Origin: DASXKD01 sp963707905
Lineage (GTDB): Bacteria > Actinomycetota > Actinomycetes > Streptosporangiales > Streptosporangiaceae
NCBI GenBank assembly: GCA_963707905.1
Contig: CAVPSA010000055.1
Location: 124,001-188,000 of the forward strand
Length of the DNA: 64,000 nt
Reading direction: 5' to 3'
Both the position numbers and the translations under genes were made by a program. Shown here one piece after another: positions 44,544-53,025 of the stretch (within the stretch, counting starts at the first letter, position 1; each line of letters begins with the position of its first letter). A model generated the notes under the pieces. It was not told where the DNA came from and did no database searches. It worked only from the letters and a program-made list of their open reading frames with translations.

Positions 44544-45827
44544 TTGGCCACCATCGACGCCATCCACGCCAGGCAGATCCTGGACTCGCGAGGCAACCCG
44601 ACGGTCGAGGTTGAAGTGGCCCTCGACGACGGAACGCAGGCCCGCGCCGCCGCCCCGAGCGGCGCCTCCACGGGCGCGTTCGAGGCGGTGGAACTCAGAG
44701 ACAAGGGCGACGCCTACGGCGGCAAGGGCGTCACCAAGGCCCTCATGTCGGTAACCGAGGAGATCGAGCCGGACCTGCTCGGCTACGACGCCGATGACCA
44801 GCGCCTCATCGACCAGGCGATGATCGACCTGGACGGCACGCCGGACAAGTCCCGGCTCGGGGCCAACGCACTCACCGCGGTCAGCATGGCCGTCGCGAAG
44901 GCCGCGGCCGAGTCCGCGGGCCTGCCGTTGTTCCGCTATCTCGGCGGCCCCAACGCGCACGTGCTGCCGGTGCCGTTCATGAACGTGCTGAACGGCGGCG
45001 CGCACGCGGACAACAGCGTGGACATCCAGGAGTTCATGATCGCGCCCGTCGGCGCGGCCACGTTCAGCGAGGCGGTCCGCTGGGGCGCCGAGACCTACCA
45101 TGCCCTCAAGTCGGTGCTGAACCAGCACAAGCTGTCCACCGGGGTCGGCGACGAGGGCGGGTTCGCGCCCGACCTGGCCCACAACCGGGCCGCCCTCGAC
45201 CTGCTCGTCGAGGCTATCGGCAAGGCGGGCTTCCAGCCCGGCCGCGACATCGCCCTCGGCATCGACTCGGCCGCCAACAGTTTCTACGCCGAGGGCGCCT
45301 ACCAGTTCGAGGGCGCCGCCCGGACCTCCGCGGACATGACCGGGCTGTACGCGGAATGGCTCGACGCCTACCCGATCGTCTCCCTCGAGGACCCGCTGGC
45401 CGAGGAGGACTGGGACGGCTGGCAGGCGCTCACCGCGGCGCTTGGCGACAAGGTGCAGGTTGTCGGCGACGATCTGTTCGTTACCAATCCAGAACGGCTG
45501 CGCCGCGGGATCGCCGAGCGCAGCGCGAACGCCCTCCTGGTCAAGGTCAATCAGATCGGCACCATCACCGAGACCCTGGACGCGGTCTCGCTCGCCCATC
45601 GCAGCGGTTTTGCCTGCATGATCAGCCACCGTTCCGGCGAGACCGAGGACACCACCATCGCCGACCTCGCGGTGGCCATCAACTGCGGGCAGATGAAGAG
45701 CGGTGCCCCGGCCCGCACCGAACGCGTGGCCAAGTACAACCAGCTCCTGCGGATCGAAGAAATGCTCGATGACGCCGCTGCCTACGCCGGGCACGCGGCC
45801 TTCCCCAGGACGCCCGCAGGCCCGTGA
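44544..45827 (+). CDS. eno: Enolase
   Basis: 427 residues from TTG 44544, the normal length; GGGAG lies 7 bases upstream, and a longer frame is rejected. ATIDAIHARQILDSRGNPT is the N-terminal signature; GASTGAFEAVELRD, VGDEGGFAPDL, LEDPLAEEDWDGW, GDDLFVTNP, LLVKVNQIGT and ISHRSGETEDTTIAD supply the metal ligands and catalytic Lys and Glu residues. It converts 2-phosphoglycerate to phosphoenolpyruvate. Its stop overlaps the next start. Confidence 0.98.
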   Translation: MATIDAIHARQILDSRGNPTVEVEVALDDGTQARAAAPSGASTGAFEAVELRDKGDAYGGKGVTKALMSVTEEIEPDLLGYDADDQRLIDQAMIDLDGTPDKSRLGANALTAVSMAVAKAAAESAGLPLFRYLGGPNAHVLPVPFMNVLNGGAHADNSVDIQEFMIAPVGAATFSEAVRWGAETYHALKSVLNQHKLSTGVGDEGGFAPDLAHNRAALDLLVEAIGKAGFQPGRDIALGIDSAANSFYAEGAYQFEGAARTSADMTGLYAEWLDAYPIVSLEDPLAEEDWDGWQALTAALGDKVQVVGDDLFVTNPERLRRGIAERSANALLVKVNQIGTITETLDAVSLAHRSGFACMISHRSGETEDTTIADLAVAINCGQMKSGAPARTERVAKYNQLLRIEEMLDDAAAYAGHAAFPRTPAGP

Positions 45828-46231
45828 TTCCCGCGCTGGGCCGCCCGCCGGGCGGGGACCGGGTCAGGCTCACCAGCCGGGCCGCGGTGCTCGCCGTGGT
45901 GATCTGTGCGATCGCGCTCAGCCTCGCCTACCCGGTGCGCGAGTACATCGCCCAGCGGCGGCAGATCGACCAGCTGCAGGCCGAACGCCAGATGCTCAAC
46001 GGCCAGCTGGAGTCGCTGCAGCACGAGCAGCAGCGGCTGGCCGATCCCGCCTACATCGAACAACTGGCCAGGAACAAGCTGCACATGTGCCTGAAGGGCC
46101 AGACCTGCTACGTCGTCATCGGCGGCCATACCGCCCATCCCGGTACGGCATCCGCTGCGGCCAGCCTGACGCCCTGGTACGAGCGGATGTGGCAATCGGT
46201 ACAGCAGGCGAACCGGGGCAGCGCCCGGTGA
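45824..46231 (+). CDS. Septum formation initiator family protein (FtsB/DivIC-like)
   Basis: 135 residues. One membrane helix (AAVLAVVICAIALSLAYPV) is followed by a coiled coil, RQIDQLQAERQMLNGQLESL, then DPAYIEQLARNKLHM, the FtsB/DivIC hallmark. It should join the divisome with FtsL/FtsQ partners. The GTG start overlaps the eno stop, and its stop overlaps the DUF501 start. Confidence 0.93.
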   Translation: MIPALGRPPGGDRVRLTSRAAVLAVVICAIALSLAYPVREYIAQRRQIDQLQAERQMLNGQLESLQHEQQRLADPAYIEQLARNKLHMCLKGQTCYVVIGGHTAHPGTASAAASLTPWYERMWQSVQQANRGSAR

Positions 46232-46737
46232 CTGCCGACGCCGAAGTGGTCGCGCTGCAGCTTGGCCGGCCACCGCGAGGGCTGCGGCGCGTCGCGCACC
46301 GCTGCCCGTGCGGGCTGCCCGACGTGGTGGAAACCGCGCCACGCCTGGCCGATGGCACGCCGTTTCCCACCCTCTACTACCTGACCTGCCCGCTGGCGAC
46401 CGCGGCCGTGGCCAGGCTGGAAGCCGCGGGCGTCATGCGGCAGATGCAGCACCGGCTGGCTACGGACCCGGAACTGCGCGCGGCTTACCAGGCCGCTCAC
46501 CGCGACTACCTGGCCCGCCGGGACGAGGCGGCGCGTGCCGCGGGTGTGCAGCCGCTGCCGCCTGGCACGCAGAGCGCGGGTGGCATGCCCGCCCGGGTCA
46601 AGTGCCTGCACGCGCTCACCGCCCACGAGCTTGCCGTGCCGGGGGCCAATCCGCTGGGCCGGGAGGCCGCGGCGCTGGCGGGGCCGTGGTGGCAGGCGGG
46701 CCCGTGCATCTCCGCCGGGGACGGTGGGCCCGCGTGA
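46228..46737 (+). CDS. DUF501 protein
   Basis: 169 residues from GTG 46228, overlapping the previous stop. It shows LQLGRPPRGLRRVAHRCPCG, TPFPTLYYLTCPLATAAVAR and VKCLHALTAHELAVPGANP, the DUF501 motifs with conserved Cys and His residues. The gene always sits between ftsB and ppx in actinobacteria. Its function is unknown. Confidence 0.94.
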   Translation: MTADAEVVALQLGRPPRGLRRVAHRCPCGLPDVVETAPRLADGTPFPTLYYLTCPLATAAVARLEAAGVMRQMQHRLATDPELRAAYQAAHRDYLARRDEAARAAGVQPLPPGTQSAGGMPARVKCLHALTAHELAVPGANPLGREAAALAGPWWQAGPCISAGDGGPA

Positions 46738-47714
46738 ATGGCGGTGCCGTCGTCCGCGTGGCGGCGATCGACTGCGGCACGAACTCGGTGCGGCTGCTGG
46801 TGGCCGATGTGGACCGGGCCGCGGGCCGGCTGTCGGATGTGGACCGGCGGCTCGAGATCGTGCGGCTCGGCCAGGGCGTGGATGCCACCGGGCGGCTCGG
46901 GGCCGAGCCGCTGGCGCGTACGCTCCGGGTGCTGCGGTCCTACCGGCAGATCATCGCTGCGGCGTCGGCGTCAGCCGTGCGCATGGTGGCCACCAGCGCC
47001 ACCAGGGACGCGGTGAACGCGGACGAGTTCGTCGCGGGCGTTCGCGACATCCTCGCGATCGAACCGGAGGTGCTCAGCGGCGAGGACGAGGCGCGCCTGT
47101 CGTTTACCGGTGCGACCGCCGGGCTGGCCGGGGACGCGGCCGCCCCTTACCTGGTCACCGACATCGGTGGCGGCTCGACCGAGTTCGTGCTCGGCGAGCC
47201 CGGCGCGGTGGCCGCCGCCGCGAGCGTGAACATCGGCTGCGTCCGGATGACCGAGCGGCACCTGCACCACGACCCGCCCGGTGACGACGAGATCGCGGCA
47301 GCACGCGCTGACATCGATGCCGCCCTCGACGTGGTTGCCGGCAAGATCCCGGTATCCGCCGCGCGCACCCTGGTCGGCCTGGCTGGTTCGGTGACCACTG
47401 TGGCCGCGCTGGTGCTCGGGCTGGACAGCTATCAGCCCGAGCGGATCCATCACTCCCGGGTCAGCGCCGCGGCGGTGCGGGAGGTGGCCGCAAGCCTGCT
47501 GGGGCAGACCCGGGCGGAGCGGGAACGGCTGGCCGTGATGCACCCGGGCCGGGTGGATGTGATCGGCGGCGGCGCGCTGGTGCTGACCCGGATCATGGAG
47601 CGGTTCGGCTTCGATGAGGTGCTGGTGAGCGAGCACGACATTCTGGACGGCCTGGCCTGGTCCCTGGTCCCTGGCGACGGGCGCGGGCCGGTGATGCTGG
47701 AGGGGTGCCGGTGA
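46734..47714 (+). CDS. Exopolyphosphatase / guanosine pentaphosphatase (Ppx/GppA)
   Basis: 326 residues. The actin-like ATPase fold is seen in VAAIDCGTNSVRLLVADV, TSATRDAVNADEF, VTDIGGGSTEFVLGE and VGLAGSVTTVAALVLG. It would hydrolyse polyphosphate or pppGpp. GTG 46734 overlaps the DUF501 stop (GTGA); a later start near 46758 would also fit. It is the short actinobacterial type lacking the C-terminal HD-like domain. Confidence 0.94.
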   Translation: MNGGAVVRVAAIDCGTNSVRLLVADVDRAAGRLSDVDRRLEIVRLGQGVDATGRLGAEPLARTLRVLRSYRQIIAAASASAVRMVATSATRDAVNADEFVAGVRDILAIEPEVLSGEDEARLSFTGATAGLAGDAAAPYLVTDIGGGSTEFVLGEPGAVAAAASVNIGCVRMTERHLHHDPPGDDEIAAARADIDAALDVVAGKIPVSAARTLVGLAGSVTTVAALVLGLDSYQPERIHHSRVSAAAVREVAASLLGQTRAERERLAVMHPGRVDVIGGGALVLTRIMERFGFDEVLVSEHDILDGLAWSLVPGDGRGPVMLEGCR

Positions 47715-48550
47715 CTGCCGGGCCGTGGGTTGCACCAGGGCTGCCGGTGCCGCCGGGAAGCGGCTGGCCGGAGGATCCGGCCACCCCCGCTACCCCGGTG
47801 GCCGCCGACGCCGCGCAGGTCCGCACGCTTGCCGCCGAGGCCGTGCAGGCGGCTTGCCTGGACGAGCTGACAGCCCGGCAGTCCGTCTGCCGCGCCTGCC
47901 CCCGGCTGGTCGAATGGCGCGAGCAGGTGGCGGCGGTCAAGCGCGCGTCGTCGCGCACGCAGCAGTACTGGGGGCGGCCGGTGCCCGGCTGGGGAGACGA
48001 CGACGCCCGCGTGCTGATCCTCGGGCTTGCCCCGGCGGCGCATGGCGGCAACCGGACCGGGCGGATCTTCACCGGCGACCGCAGCGGCGACGTCCTGTTC
48101 GCCTCGCTGTACCGCTGCGGGCTGGCCGCGCTGCCGACCTCCACGGCGGCCGGGGACGGCCAGCGCCTGATCGGGGCCAGGATGGTCGCGGCGGTCAGGT
48201 GCGCCCCGCCGGTCAACAAGCCCTCGGTGACCGAACGGGACACCTGTGCGCCCTGGCTGGCGGCCGAGTTCGCGCTGGTTGCGCACTCGGTCCGGGTCAT
48301 CGTCTGCCTGGGCGGATTCGCGTGGCAGGCGGCATGGCCGATGCTGCGGTCCGCGGGCTTCGCGGTGCCCAGGCCGCGGCCCAAGTTCGGTCACGGCAGC
48401 GAGGTGACGCTGGCCGCTCCGGCCGGGACGGGCAGCCAGGTCCTGCTGCTTGGTTGCTACCACCCGAGCCAGCAGAACACCTTCACCGGCAGGGTCACCC
48501 CGGCGATGCTCGACGAGGTGTTTGGCCGCGCCAGTCGCGCGGCAGCCTAA
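47711..48550 (+). CDS. Uracil-DNA glycosylase, family 5 (UDGb)
   Basis: 279 residues from GTG 47711, overlapping the ppx stop. The iron-sulfur cluster ligands begin in CRACPRLVEWREQVA. Motif A, GLAPAAHGGNRTGRIFTGD, and motif B, GCYHPSQQNTFTGRVT, are the UDGb versions, which lack the usual catalytic Asp/Asn in motif A. The enzyme removes uracil and also hypoxanthine or damaged bases from DNA. The first ~40 residues are Pro/Ala-rich. Confidence 0.95.
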   Translation: MTAGPWVAPGLPVPPGSGWPEDPATPATPVAADAAQVRTLAAEAVQAACLDELTARQSVCRACPRLVEWREQVAAVKRASSRTQQYWGRPVPGWGDDDARVLILGLAPAAHGGNRTGRIFTGDRSGDVLFASLYRCGLAALPTSTAAGDGQRLIGARMVAAVRCAPPVNKPSVTERDTCAPWLAAEFALVAHSVRVIVCLGGFAWQAAWPMLRSAGFAVPRPRPKFGHGSEVTLAAPAGTGSQVLLLGCYHPSQQNTFTGRVTPAMLDEVFGRASRAAA

Positions 48551-48712
48551 CGCCACCAAGCCCGGCTACGCTGTGTGTGCATTCCTTGCGAACCCAGGCA
48601 AATTGGTAACGCTTCGCATTCGCGGATCGGAGCGTACGAATTGAATATGTGCACCCGGGCGAGTTTTTCTCCCCCCATTCGCCTGAGCAAGAATGGTTCG
48701 GACCCACGGGGG

Positions 48713-48718
48713 TATCAT
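48713..48718 (+). promoter_or_regulatory. -10 box of the tRNA gene
   Basis: TATCAT ends 6 bases before the predicted mature 5' end of the tRNA at 48725, so the primary transcript would carry almost no leader. No clear -35 is visible at 17-18 bases. Confidence 0.4.
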
Positions 48719-48724
48719 GACCCA

Positions 48725-48798
48725 GCCCCCGTAGCCCAAGGGAAGAGGCCGGCCCCCTAAAAGGGTCCCCAGTGTCGGTTCGACTCCGACCGGGGGCA
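48725..48798 (+). tRNA. tRNA or tRNA-like gene, apparent anticodon UAA, short variable loop
   Basis: Acceptor stem GCCCCCG pairs fully with CGGGGGC (48791-48797), discriminator A at 48798. D-stem GCC/GGC has the loop AAGGGAAG. The anticodon stem GGCCC/GGGTC has one G-U pair and the loop CCTAAAA. T-stem GTCGG/CCGAC is perfect with loop TTCGACT. A standard 7-base loop gives anticodon UAA (Leu, UUA codons), but position 33 is C instead of the near-universal U, and the variable region is only 6 bases, whereas bacterial tRNA-Leu has a long arm. CCA is not encoded. The isotype is therefore uncertain; a degenerate or specialised tRNA is possible. Confidence 0.72.
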
Positions 48799-49163
48799 CG
48801 CCCCTCGTACCTGCAACGACCCCCCAAAGCCGCTGACACCGGTGCATAGTTGGTGCGCAAGGCAACCCGGGTGCCGAGCAGGCCGCCCGCCTGCGACCCC
48901 AGGTGCGCGCTCACTTCACCATTCCGGCCATCCGGTAGTTGATCACTTATTCCGAACAGGCGAGCGGATCATGATGGGCGAACAGGCACACGAGATCTGT
49001 AGTGGAACGGGCCCGGATGTTCTTCTCGATCCGGCCAACGCGACCGCACTGTCCGGCTGACTGAACGGACAATAAGAGCCTGCGGCACTCGTCTTCCGCA
49101 GGCCTGGACTTCGGCGATGACGGGTGCCTTGCGCGTGGATAAAAGGCGCGCGCAGCGGCGCGG
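48799..49163. other. Intergenic region with one hairpin
   Basis: No gene is supported; a 72-codon plus-strand frame (48842-49060) lacks family resemblance. A CTGCGG/CCGCAG hairpin near 49079-49102 may terminate transcription from the PPOX gene side or after the tRNA. Confidence 0.45.
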
Positions 49164-49574
49164 TCAGCCGCTCACATCCGGGCCCGCCCGGGTGATGGTG
49201 ATCCGCACAATGACCCGCCGGTCGCGGATCATCGCGGCCCGGTAGTCGTCCCAGTCCGGATGGTCGCCGGACACGCGCCGGTAATAGTCAACGAGCAGGT
49301 CCATGGCGCCCGGCAGGGAGATAACCTCCGCGTTCCCCTCGACCTGGACCCACTCGCCGAAGAAGGTGTCGGTGAAGACGCACAGCGAAGCGCGTGGGCG
49401 GTGCCGCAGGTTCTTCGTCTTGACCGCGGTCTCCCTGGTGCTGATCAGCACCCGGCCCTCGTCGTCCACCGCGCACGCCACGGGAGACAACTGCGGCATG
49501 CCGTCGGAGCGCGAGGTGGCCAGGACTGCCCGGTGATGGGCGCGCAGGAAGTCGGCGGCCCGCCCGGTGTCCAT
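49164..49574 (-). CDS. PPOX-class (split-barrel flavin/F420-binding) oxidoreductase
   Basis: 136 residues from the ATG at 49574. RAADFLRAHHRAVLATSRSD, QLSPVACAVDDEGRVLIST and KTKNLRHRPRASLCVFTD form the split-barrel fold of the pyridoxamine-phosphate-oxidase superfamily, of the actinobacterial type that binds F420 or flavin. VQVEGNAEVISLP closes the barrel. The substrate is unknown. It lies a base after the DUF4287 stop, so the two are co-transcribed. Confidence 0.9.
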   Translation of the reverse strand: MDTGRAADFLRAHHRAVLATSRSDGMPQLSPVACAVDDEGRVLISTRETAVKTKNLRHRPRASLCVFTDTFFGEWVQVEGNAEVISLPGAMDLLVDYYRRVSGDHPDWDDYRAAMIRDRRVIVRITITRAGPDVSG

Positions 49575-49575
49575 G

Positions 49576-49809
49576 TCAGTAGCTGTTGAGCCGGATGCGC
49601 CTGCGCACCTCGTACTCATGCACGATGGCGCTGGCGTAGCCATGGGTGAGCCCATGCTCGTCGGCCAGCCAGTGCGCGCGCTCTTCGCAGCGCAGGAAGG
49701 CGGGACCGGATTCGAGACTTGCGAACCACTCCGGGAGTTCTCGTCCGGTGACGGACGGGATGCGCGCGATCAGGTTCTTGTGCGTTTCCGGGGAGTGGTT
49801 CAGAGTCAA
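49576..49809 (-). CDS. DUF4287 domain protein
   Basis: 77 residues from TTG 49809, chosen because GGAGGTG lies 4 bases upstream on the minus strand; a longer frame to 49857 is less likely. ETHKNLIARIPSVTGRELPE and HWLADEHGLTHGYASAIVHE are the DUF4287 signatures. The function is unknown. Confidence 0.85.
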   Translation of the reverse strand: MTLNHSPETHKNLIARIPSVTGRELPEWFASLESGPAFLRCEERAHWLADEHGLTHGYASAIVHEYEVRRRIRLNSY

Positions 49810-50021
49810 CTGGCACCTCCAGTGGGCGGACCCCTGCTCTTGTTGAGACTGCATCACGGCTGCGCTCCTGGCAACCCCCCAGAGCCGACTTCGAGCAAAC
49901 GTGGAGGAGCCTTACGGGATCCAGCCGCCTGCCTCGCGGTGACCTGGAGTAGTTGCAGCGGGAACTCGCCGTTTACCCCCCGGTGACCGGGCTGCCCGGG
50001 CTCAGGCCGGCGGGTGCTGGT

Positions 50022-51242
50022 TCAGGACAGCCGCTCGACGATCATGGCCATGCCCTGGCCACCGCCCACGCACATGGTCTCCAGGCCGAACGTCTTGTCG
50101 TGGAACTGCAGGCTGTTCAGCAGCGTGGCGGTGATCCGCGCCCCGGTCATGCCGAACGGGTGCCCCACCGCGATCGCGCCGCCGTTGACATTCAGCTTGT
50201 CGATGTCGATACCAAGCTCCTGGTAGGACGGGATCACCTGGGCGGCGAACGCCTCGTTGATCTCGACCAGGTCGATGTCGTCGATGGTCATGCCTGCCCG
50301 GGCGAGCGCCTGCTTGGACGCCTCGACCGGGCCGAGTCCCATGATCTCGGGCGACAGCCCGGAAACCCCGGTGGCCACGATCCGCGCCAGCGGGGTGATG
50401 CCGAGGTCGGCGGCCTTGCGGTCGCTCATCACCACGACCGCTGCGGCGCCGTCGTTGAGCGCGCAGCAGTTGCCCGCGGTGACCGTGCCGTCCGGGCGGA
50501 ACACCGGCTGCAGCGTCGCCACCTTTTCCAGCGTGGTGCCCGCCCGGGGCCCGTCGTCGGCGGCCACCACCGTGCCGTCCGGCAGCGTGAGCGGCGTGAT
50601 GTCGCGCTGCCAGAAGCCGTTGGCCAAAGCCTTCTCCGCCAGGTTCTGCGACCGGACGCCGAACTCGTCCTGGGCCTGGCGGGTGATCCCGCGCAACTGG
50701 GCGACGTTCTCCGCGGTCTGCCCCATGGCCATGTAGACGTCGGGAAGCTTGCCGTCCTCGCGCGGGTCGTGCCAGGCGGGCACGCCGATGCCGGAGCGTT
50801 CCTCGGTCCGCGCCTCGGCCCCGGCGAACTGCGGGTTCCGGGTGTCCGGCCAGCTGTCGCTGCTGCCCTTGGCGTACCTGCTCACGCACTCGACGCCGCC
50901 GGACAGGAACACGTCCCCCTCGCCCGCCTTGATGGCGTGGAAGGCCATCCGGGTGGTCTGCAGCGATGAGGAACAGTACCGGGTGATCGTGGTGCCGGGC
51001 AGGTGGTCGTAGCCCAGCATGATGGCCACCACCCGGGCCATGTTGAAGCCCTGCTCGCCGCCGGGGAGCCCGCAGCCGAGCATGAAGTCGGCGATGTCGG
51101 CGGGGTCGAGCTGGGGCACCTTGGCCAAGGCCGCGACGACCATCTGGCGGATCGCGTCGTCGGGCCGGATGGTGGTGAGGGATCCCTTGAACGCCCTGCC
51201 GATGGGGGACCTGGCTGTTGCGACGATCACTGCCTCAGGCAT
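50022..51242 (-). CDS. Acetyl-CoA C-acyltransferase (thiolase)
   Basis: 406 residues. The acyl-accepting Cys is in TRYCSSSLQTTRMAFHAIK. VEINEAFAAQVI, GGAIAVGHPFGMTGARI and MCVGGGQGMAMIVE hold the catalytic His and second Cys. It performs the thiolytic step of beta-oxidation or the reverse condensation. The sequence resembles FadA-type degradative thiolases more than PhaA. No other fad genes adjoin it. No ribosome site stronger than GAGGGAG is seen upstream of the ATG. Confidence 0.95.
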   Translation of the reverse strand: MPEAVIVATARSPIGRAFKGSLTTIRPDDAIRQMVVAALAKVPQLDPADIADFMLGCGLPGGEQGFNMARVVAIMLGYDHLPGTTITRYCSSSLQTTRMAFHAIKAGEGDVFLSGGVECVSRYAKGSSDSWPDTRNPQFAGAEARTEERSGIGVPAWHDPREDGKLPDVYMAMGQTAENVAQLRGITRQAQDEFGVRSQNLAEKALANGFWQRDITPLTLPDGTVVAADDGPRAGTTLEKVATLQPVFRPDGTVTAGNCCALNDGAAAVVVMSDRKAADLGITPLARIVATGVSGLSPEIMGLGPVEASKQALARAGMTIDDIDLVEINEAFAAQVIPSYQELGIDIDKLNVNGGAIAVGHPFGMTGARITATLLNSLQFHDKTFGLETMCVGGGQGMAMIVERLS

Positions 51243-51566
51243 GGCTGCTCCCTCGATTTCACTCAGGCTACTGATCAGTAGCTTACGTCAGTGCCCCGCC
51301 CTGGCAAATTGTTCCCTGCCCACCTCATGATCACGATGAGGGGTGCGGCCATCGGACGTGATGATCATGGGGATACGGCCCGCAGAAGGGCCAAACCACC
51401 ATGATCATCCCGCTGGTGGTGGGCCGGTGGCGGGCCGGTGGCGGGCTGGGCGACAGGTAGCGCGGGAAGCGCGCCAGGGTGCGCCCGGCGTGGGATAGCG
51501 TCTGTGCAGCAGGACCGGCAGGGACAGTGCCGTCCCGGGACCGGCCCACGCAGGGGAGGGTTGGTG
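51243..51566. other. Intergenic region with dispersed box copy C
   Basis: Divergent thiolase and cystathionine beta-synthase promoters should lie here. TACTGATCAGTAG at 51269-51281 is a palindrome close to the thiolase start and a candidate operator. The box TGATCATGGGGATACGGCCC lies at 51362-51381, followed by a second CATGATCAT. Confidence 0.5.
51269..51281. promoter_or_regulatory. Palindrome upstream of the thiolase gene
   Basis: CTACTGATCAGTAG is a perfect inverted repeat about 27 bases upstream of the thiolase ATG. This is the size and symmetry of a TetR-type fatty-acid regulator site, but no regulator is encoded nearby. Confidence 0.4.
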
Positions 51567-52952
51567 ATGCAGGTCCACGACTCGCTCATCGAGCTTGTCG
51601 GCAACACGCCACTGGTCCGGCTGCGCCGGGTAACCCGGGAACTGGGCGCGGACGCGCCTGCCGTGCTCGCCAAGGTCGAGTACTTCAACCCCGGCGGCTC
51701 GGTGAAGGACCGGATCGCGCTGCGCATGGTGGAGGCGGCCGAGGCGGCGGGGGAACTCCGCCCGGGCGGCACGATCGTGGAGCCGACCTCGGGGAACACC
51801 GGCGTCGGCCTGGCCATCGTGGCGGCCGAGAAGGGCTACCGCTGCCTGTTCGTGTGCCCGGACAAGGTCGGCCAGGACAAGATCAGCGTGCTCCGCGCCT
51901 ACGGGGCCGAGGTCGTGGTGTGCCCGGGGGCGGTGCCGCCGGACCACCCGGAGTCCTACTACTCGGTCTCCACCAGGCTCGCCCGCGAGACGCCCGGCGG
52001 GTGGAAGCCGGACCAGTACGCCAACCCGAACAACCCTGACTCGCACTACCACTCGACCGGGCCGGAGATCTGGGCGCAGACCGATGGAAAGGTCACCCAC
52101 TTCGTGGCCGGGATCGGCACCGGCGGCACGATCAGCGGTGCCGGGCGGTACCTCAAGGAAGTTTCCGGCGGCCAGGTCAAGGTGATCGGCGCCGACCCTG
52201 ACGGCTCGGTGTACTCGGGCGGAACCGGCCGCCCGTACCTGGTGGAGGGCGTGGGCGAGGACATCTGGCCGCTGACCTTTGACCGGGACATCTGCGATCA
52301 GGTGATCGCGGTCAGCGACGCCGACTCGTTCCTGATGACCCGCAGGCTGGCCCGCGAGGAGGGGCTGCTCACCGGCGGTTCCTGCGGGCTTGCCGTGGTC
52401 GCCGCGCTCCGCGTCGCGGCCGGTGCCGGCCCCGGGGACGTGATCGTGGTGCTGCTGCCCGACGGCGGCCGCGGCTACCTGTCCAAGATCTTCAATGACG
52501 ACTGGATGGCGGACTACGGTTTTCTCACCGAGCAGACCGCCGAGCCTAAGATCGCCGATGTGCTTGCCCGCAAGGCCGAAGGGCTGCCGGTCTTCGTGCA
52601 CGCCCACCCGGACGAGACGGTCGCCGCGGCGATCGCCATCCTCCGCGAGTACAACGTGTCCCAGATTCCGGTGATGAAGGAGGAACCGCCGGTGATGGTG
52701 GCCGAGGTCGTCGGCTCGGTTGTGGAACGGGATCTGCTCGATGCGCTGGTCTCCGGCCGGGCGCGCCCCCAGGACCCGGTCGGCGAGCACATGTCCGCGC
52801 CGCTGCCCATGGTGGGCTCGGGTGAGAAGGTCAGCAGTGCGGTCGAGGCGCTGGAAAAGGCCGGGGCGGCCGTGGTCCTGGTCGATGGCCGCCCGGCCGG
52901 CATGATCACCCCGCAGGACCTCCTCGCGTTCCTGGCCGGCGGCACCTCATGA
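51567..52952 (+). CDS. Cystathionine beta-synthase
   Basis: 461 residues from ATG 51567 (AGGGGAGGG upstream; GTG 51564 also possible). The PLP Lys47 is in NPGGSVKDRIALRM, with TSGNTGVGLA and GIGTGGTISGAGRYLKE. Two CBS domains occupy residues ~335-455 (ADVLARKAEGLPVFVHAHPD and VGEHMSAPLPMVGSGEKVSS), as in the regulated actinobacterial and animal enzymes; there is no N-terminal heme motif. It condenses homocysteine with serine. The next gene supplies the matching step of transsulfuration. Confidence 0.95.
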   Translation: MQVHDSLIELVGNTPLVRLRRVTRELGADAPAVLAKVEYFNPGGSVKDRIALRMVEAAEAAGELRPGGTIVEPTSGNTGVGLAIVAAEKGYRCLFVCPDKVGQDKISVLRAYGAEVVVCPGAVPPDHPESYYSVSTRLARETPGGWKPDQYANPNNPDSHYHSTGPEIWAQTDGKVTHFVAGIGTGGTISGAGRYLKEVSGGQVKVIGADPDGSVYSGGTGRPYLVEGVGEDIWPLTFDRDICDQVIAVSDADSFLMTRRLAREEGLLTGGSCGLAVVAALRVAAGAGPGDVIVVLLPDGGRGYLSKIFNDDWMADYGFLTEQTAEPKIADVLARKAEGLPVFVHAHPDETVAAAIAILREYNVSQIPVMKEEPPVMVAEVVGSVVERDLLDALVSGRARPQDPVGEHMSAPLPMVGSGEKVSSAVEALEKAGAAVVLVDGRPAGMITPQDLLAFLAGGTS

Positions 52953-52980
52953 GCGGGCAGAGCATGGGCGGGAGTGGGGA

Positions 52981-53025
52981 AGCGGGCAGAGCGTGAGCGG
53001 GCAGAGCGTGAGCGGGCAGAGCGTG
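52981..53025 (+). repeat. Three 15-bp tandem repeats carrying GTG start codons
   Basis: AGCGGGCAGAGCGTG repeats exactly at 52981-52995, 52996-53010 and 53011-53025. Each unit ends in an in-frame GTG for the next gene. An imperfect copy ending in ATG lies at 52950-52965. Confidence 0.97.

Noticed and set aside
48725..48798. Orthologue of bldA tRNA-Leu
   Set aside because: The long variable arm and the usual leucine tRNA body are missing, so only the apparent anticodon agrees.
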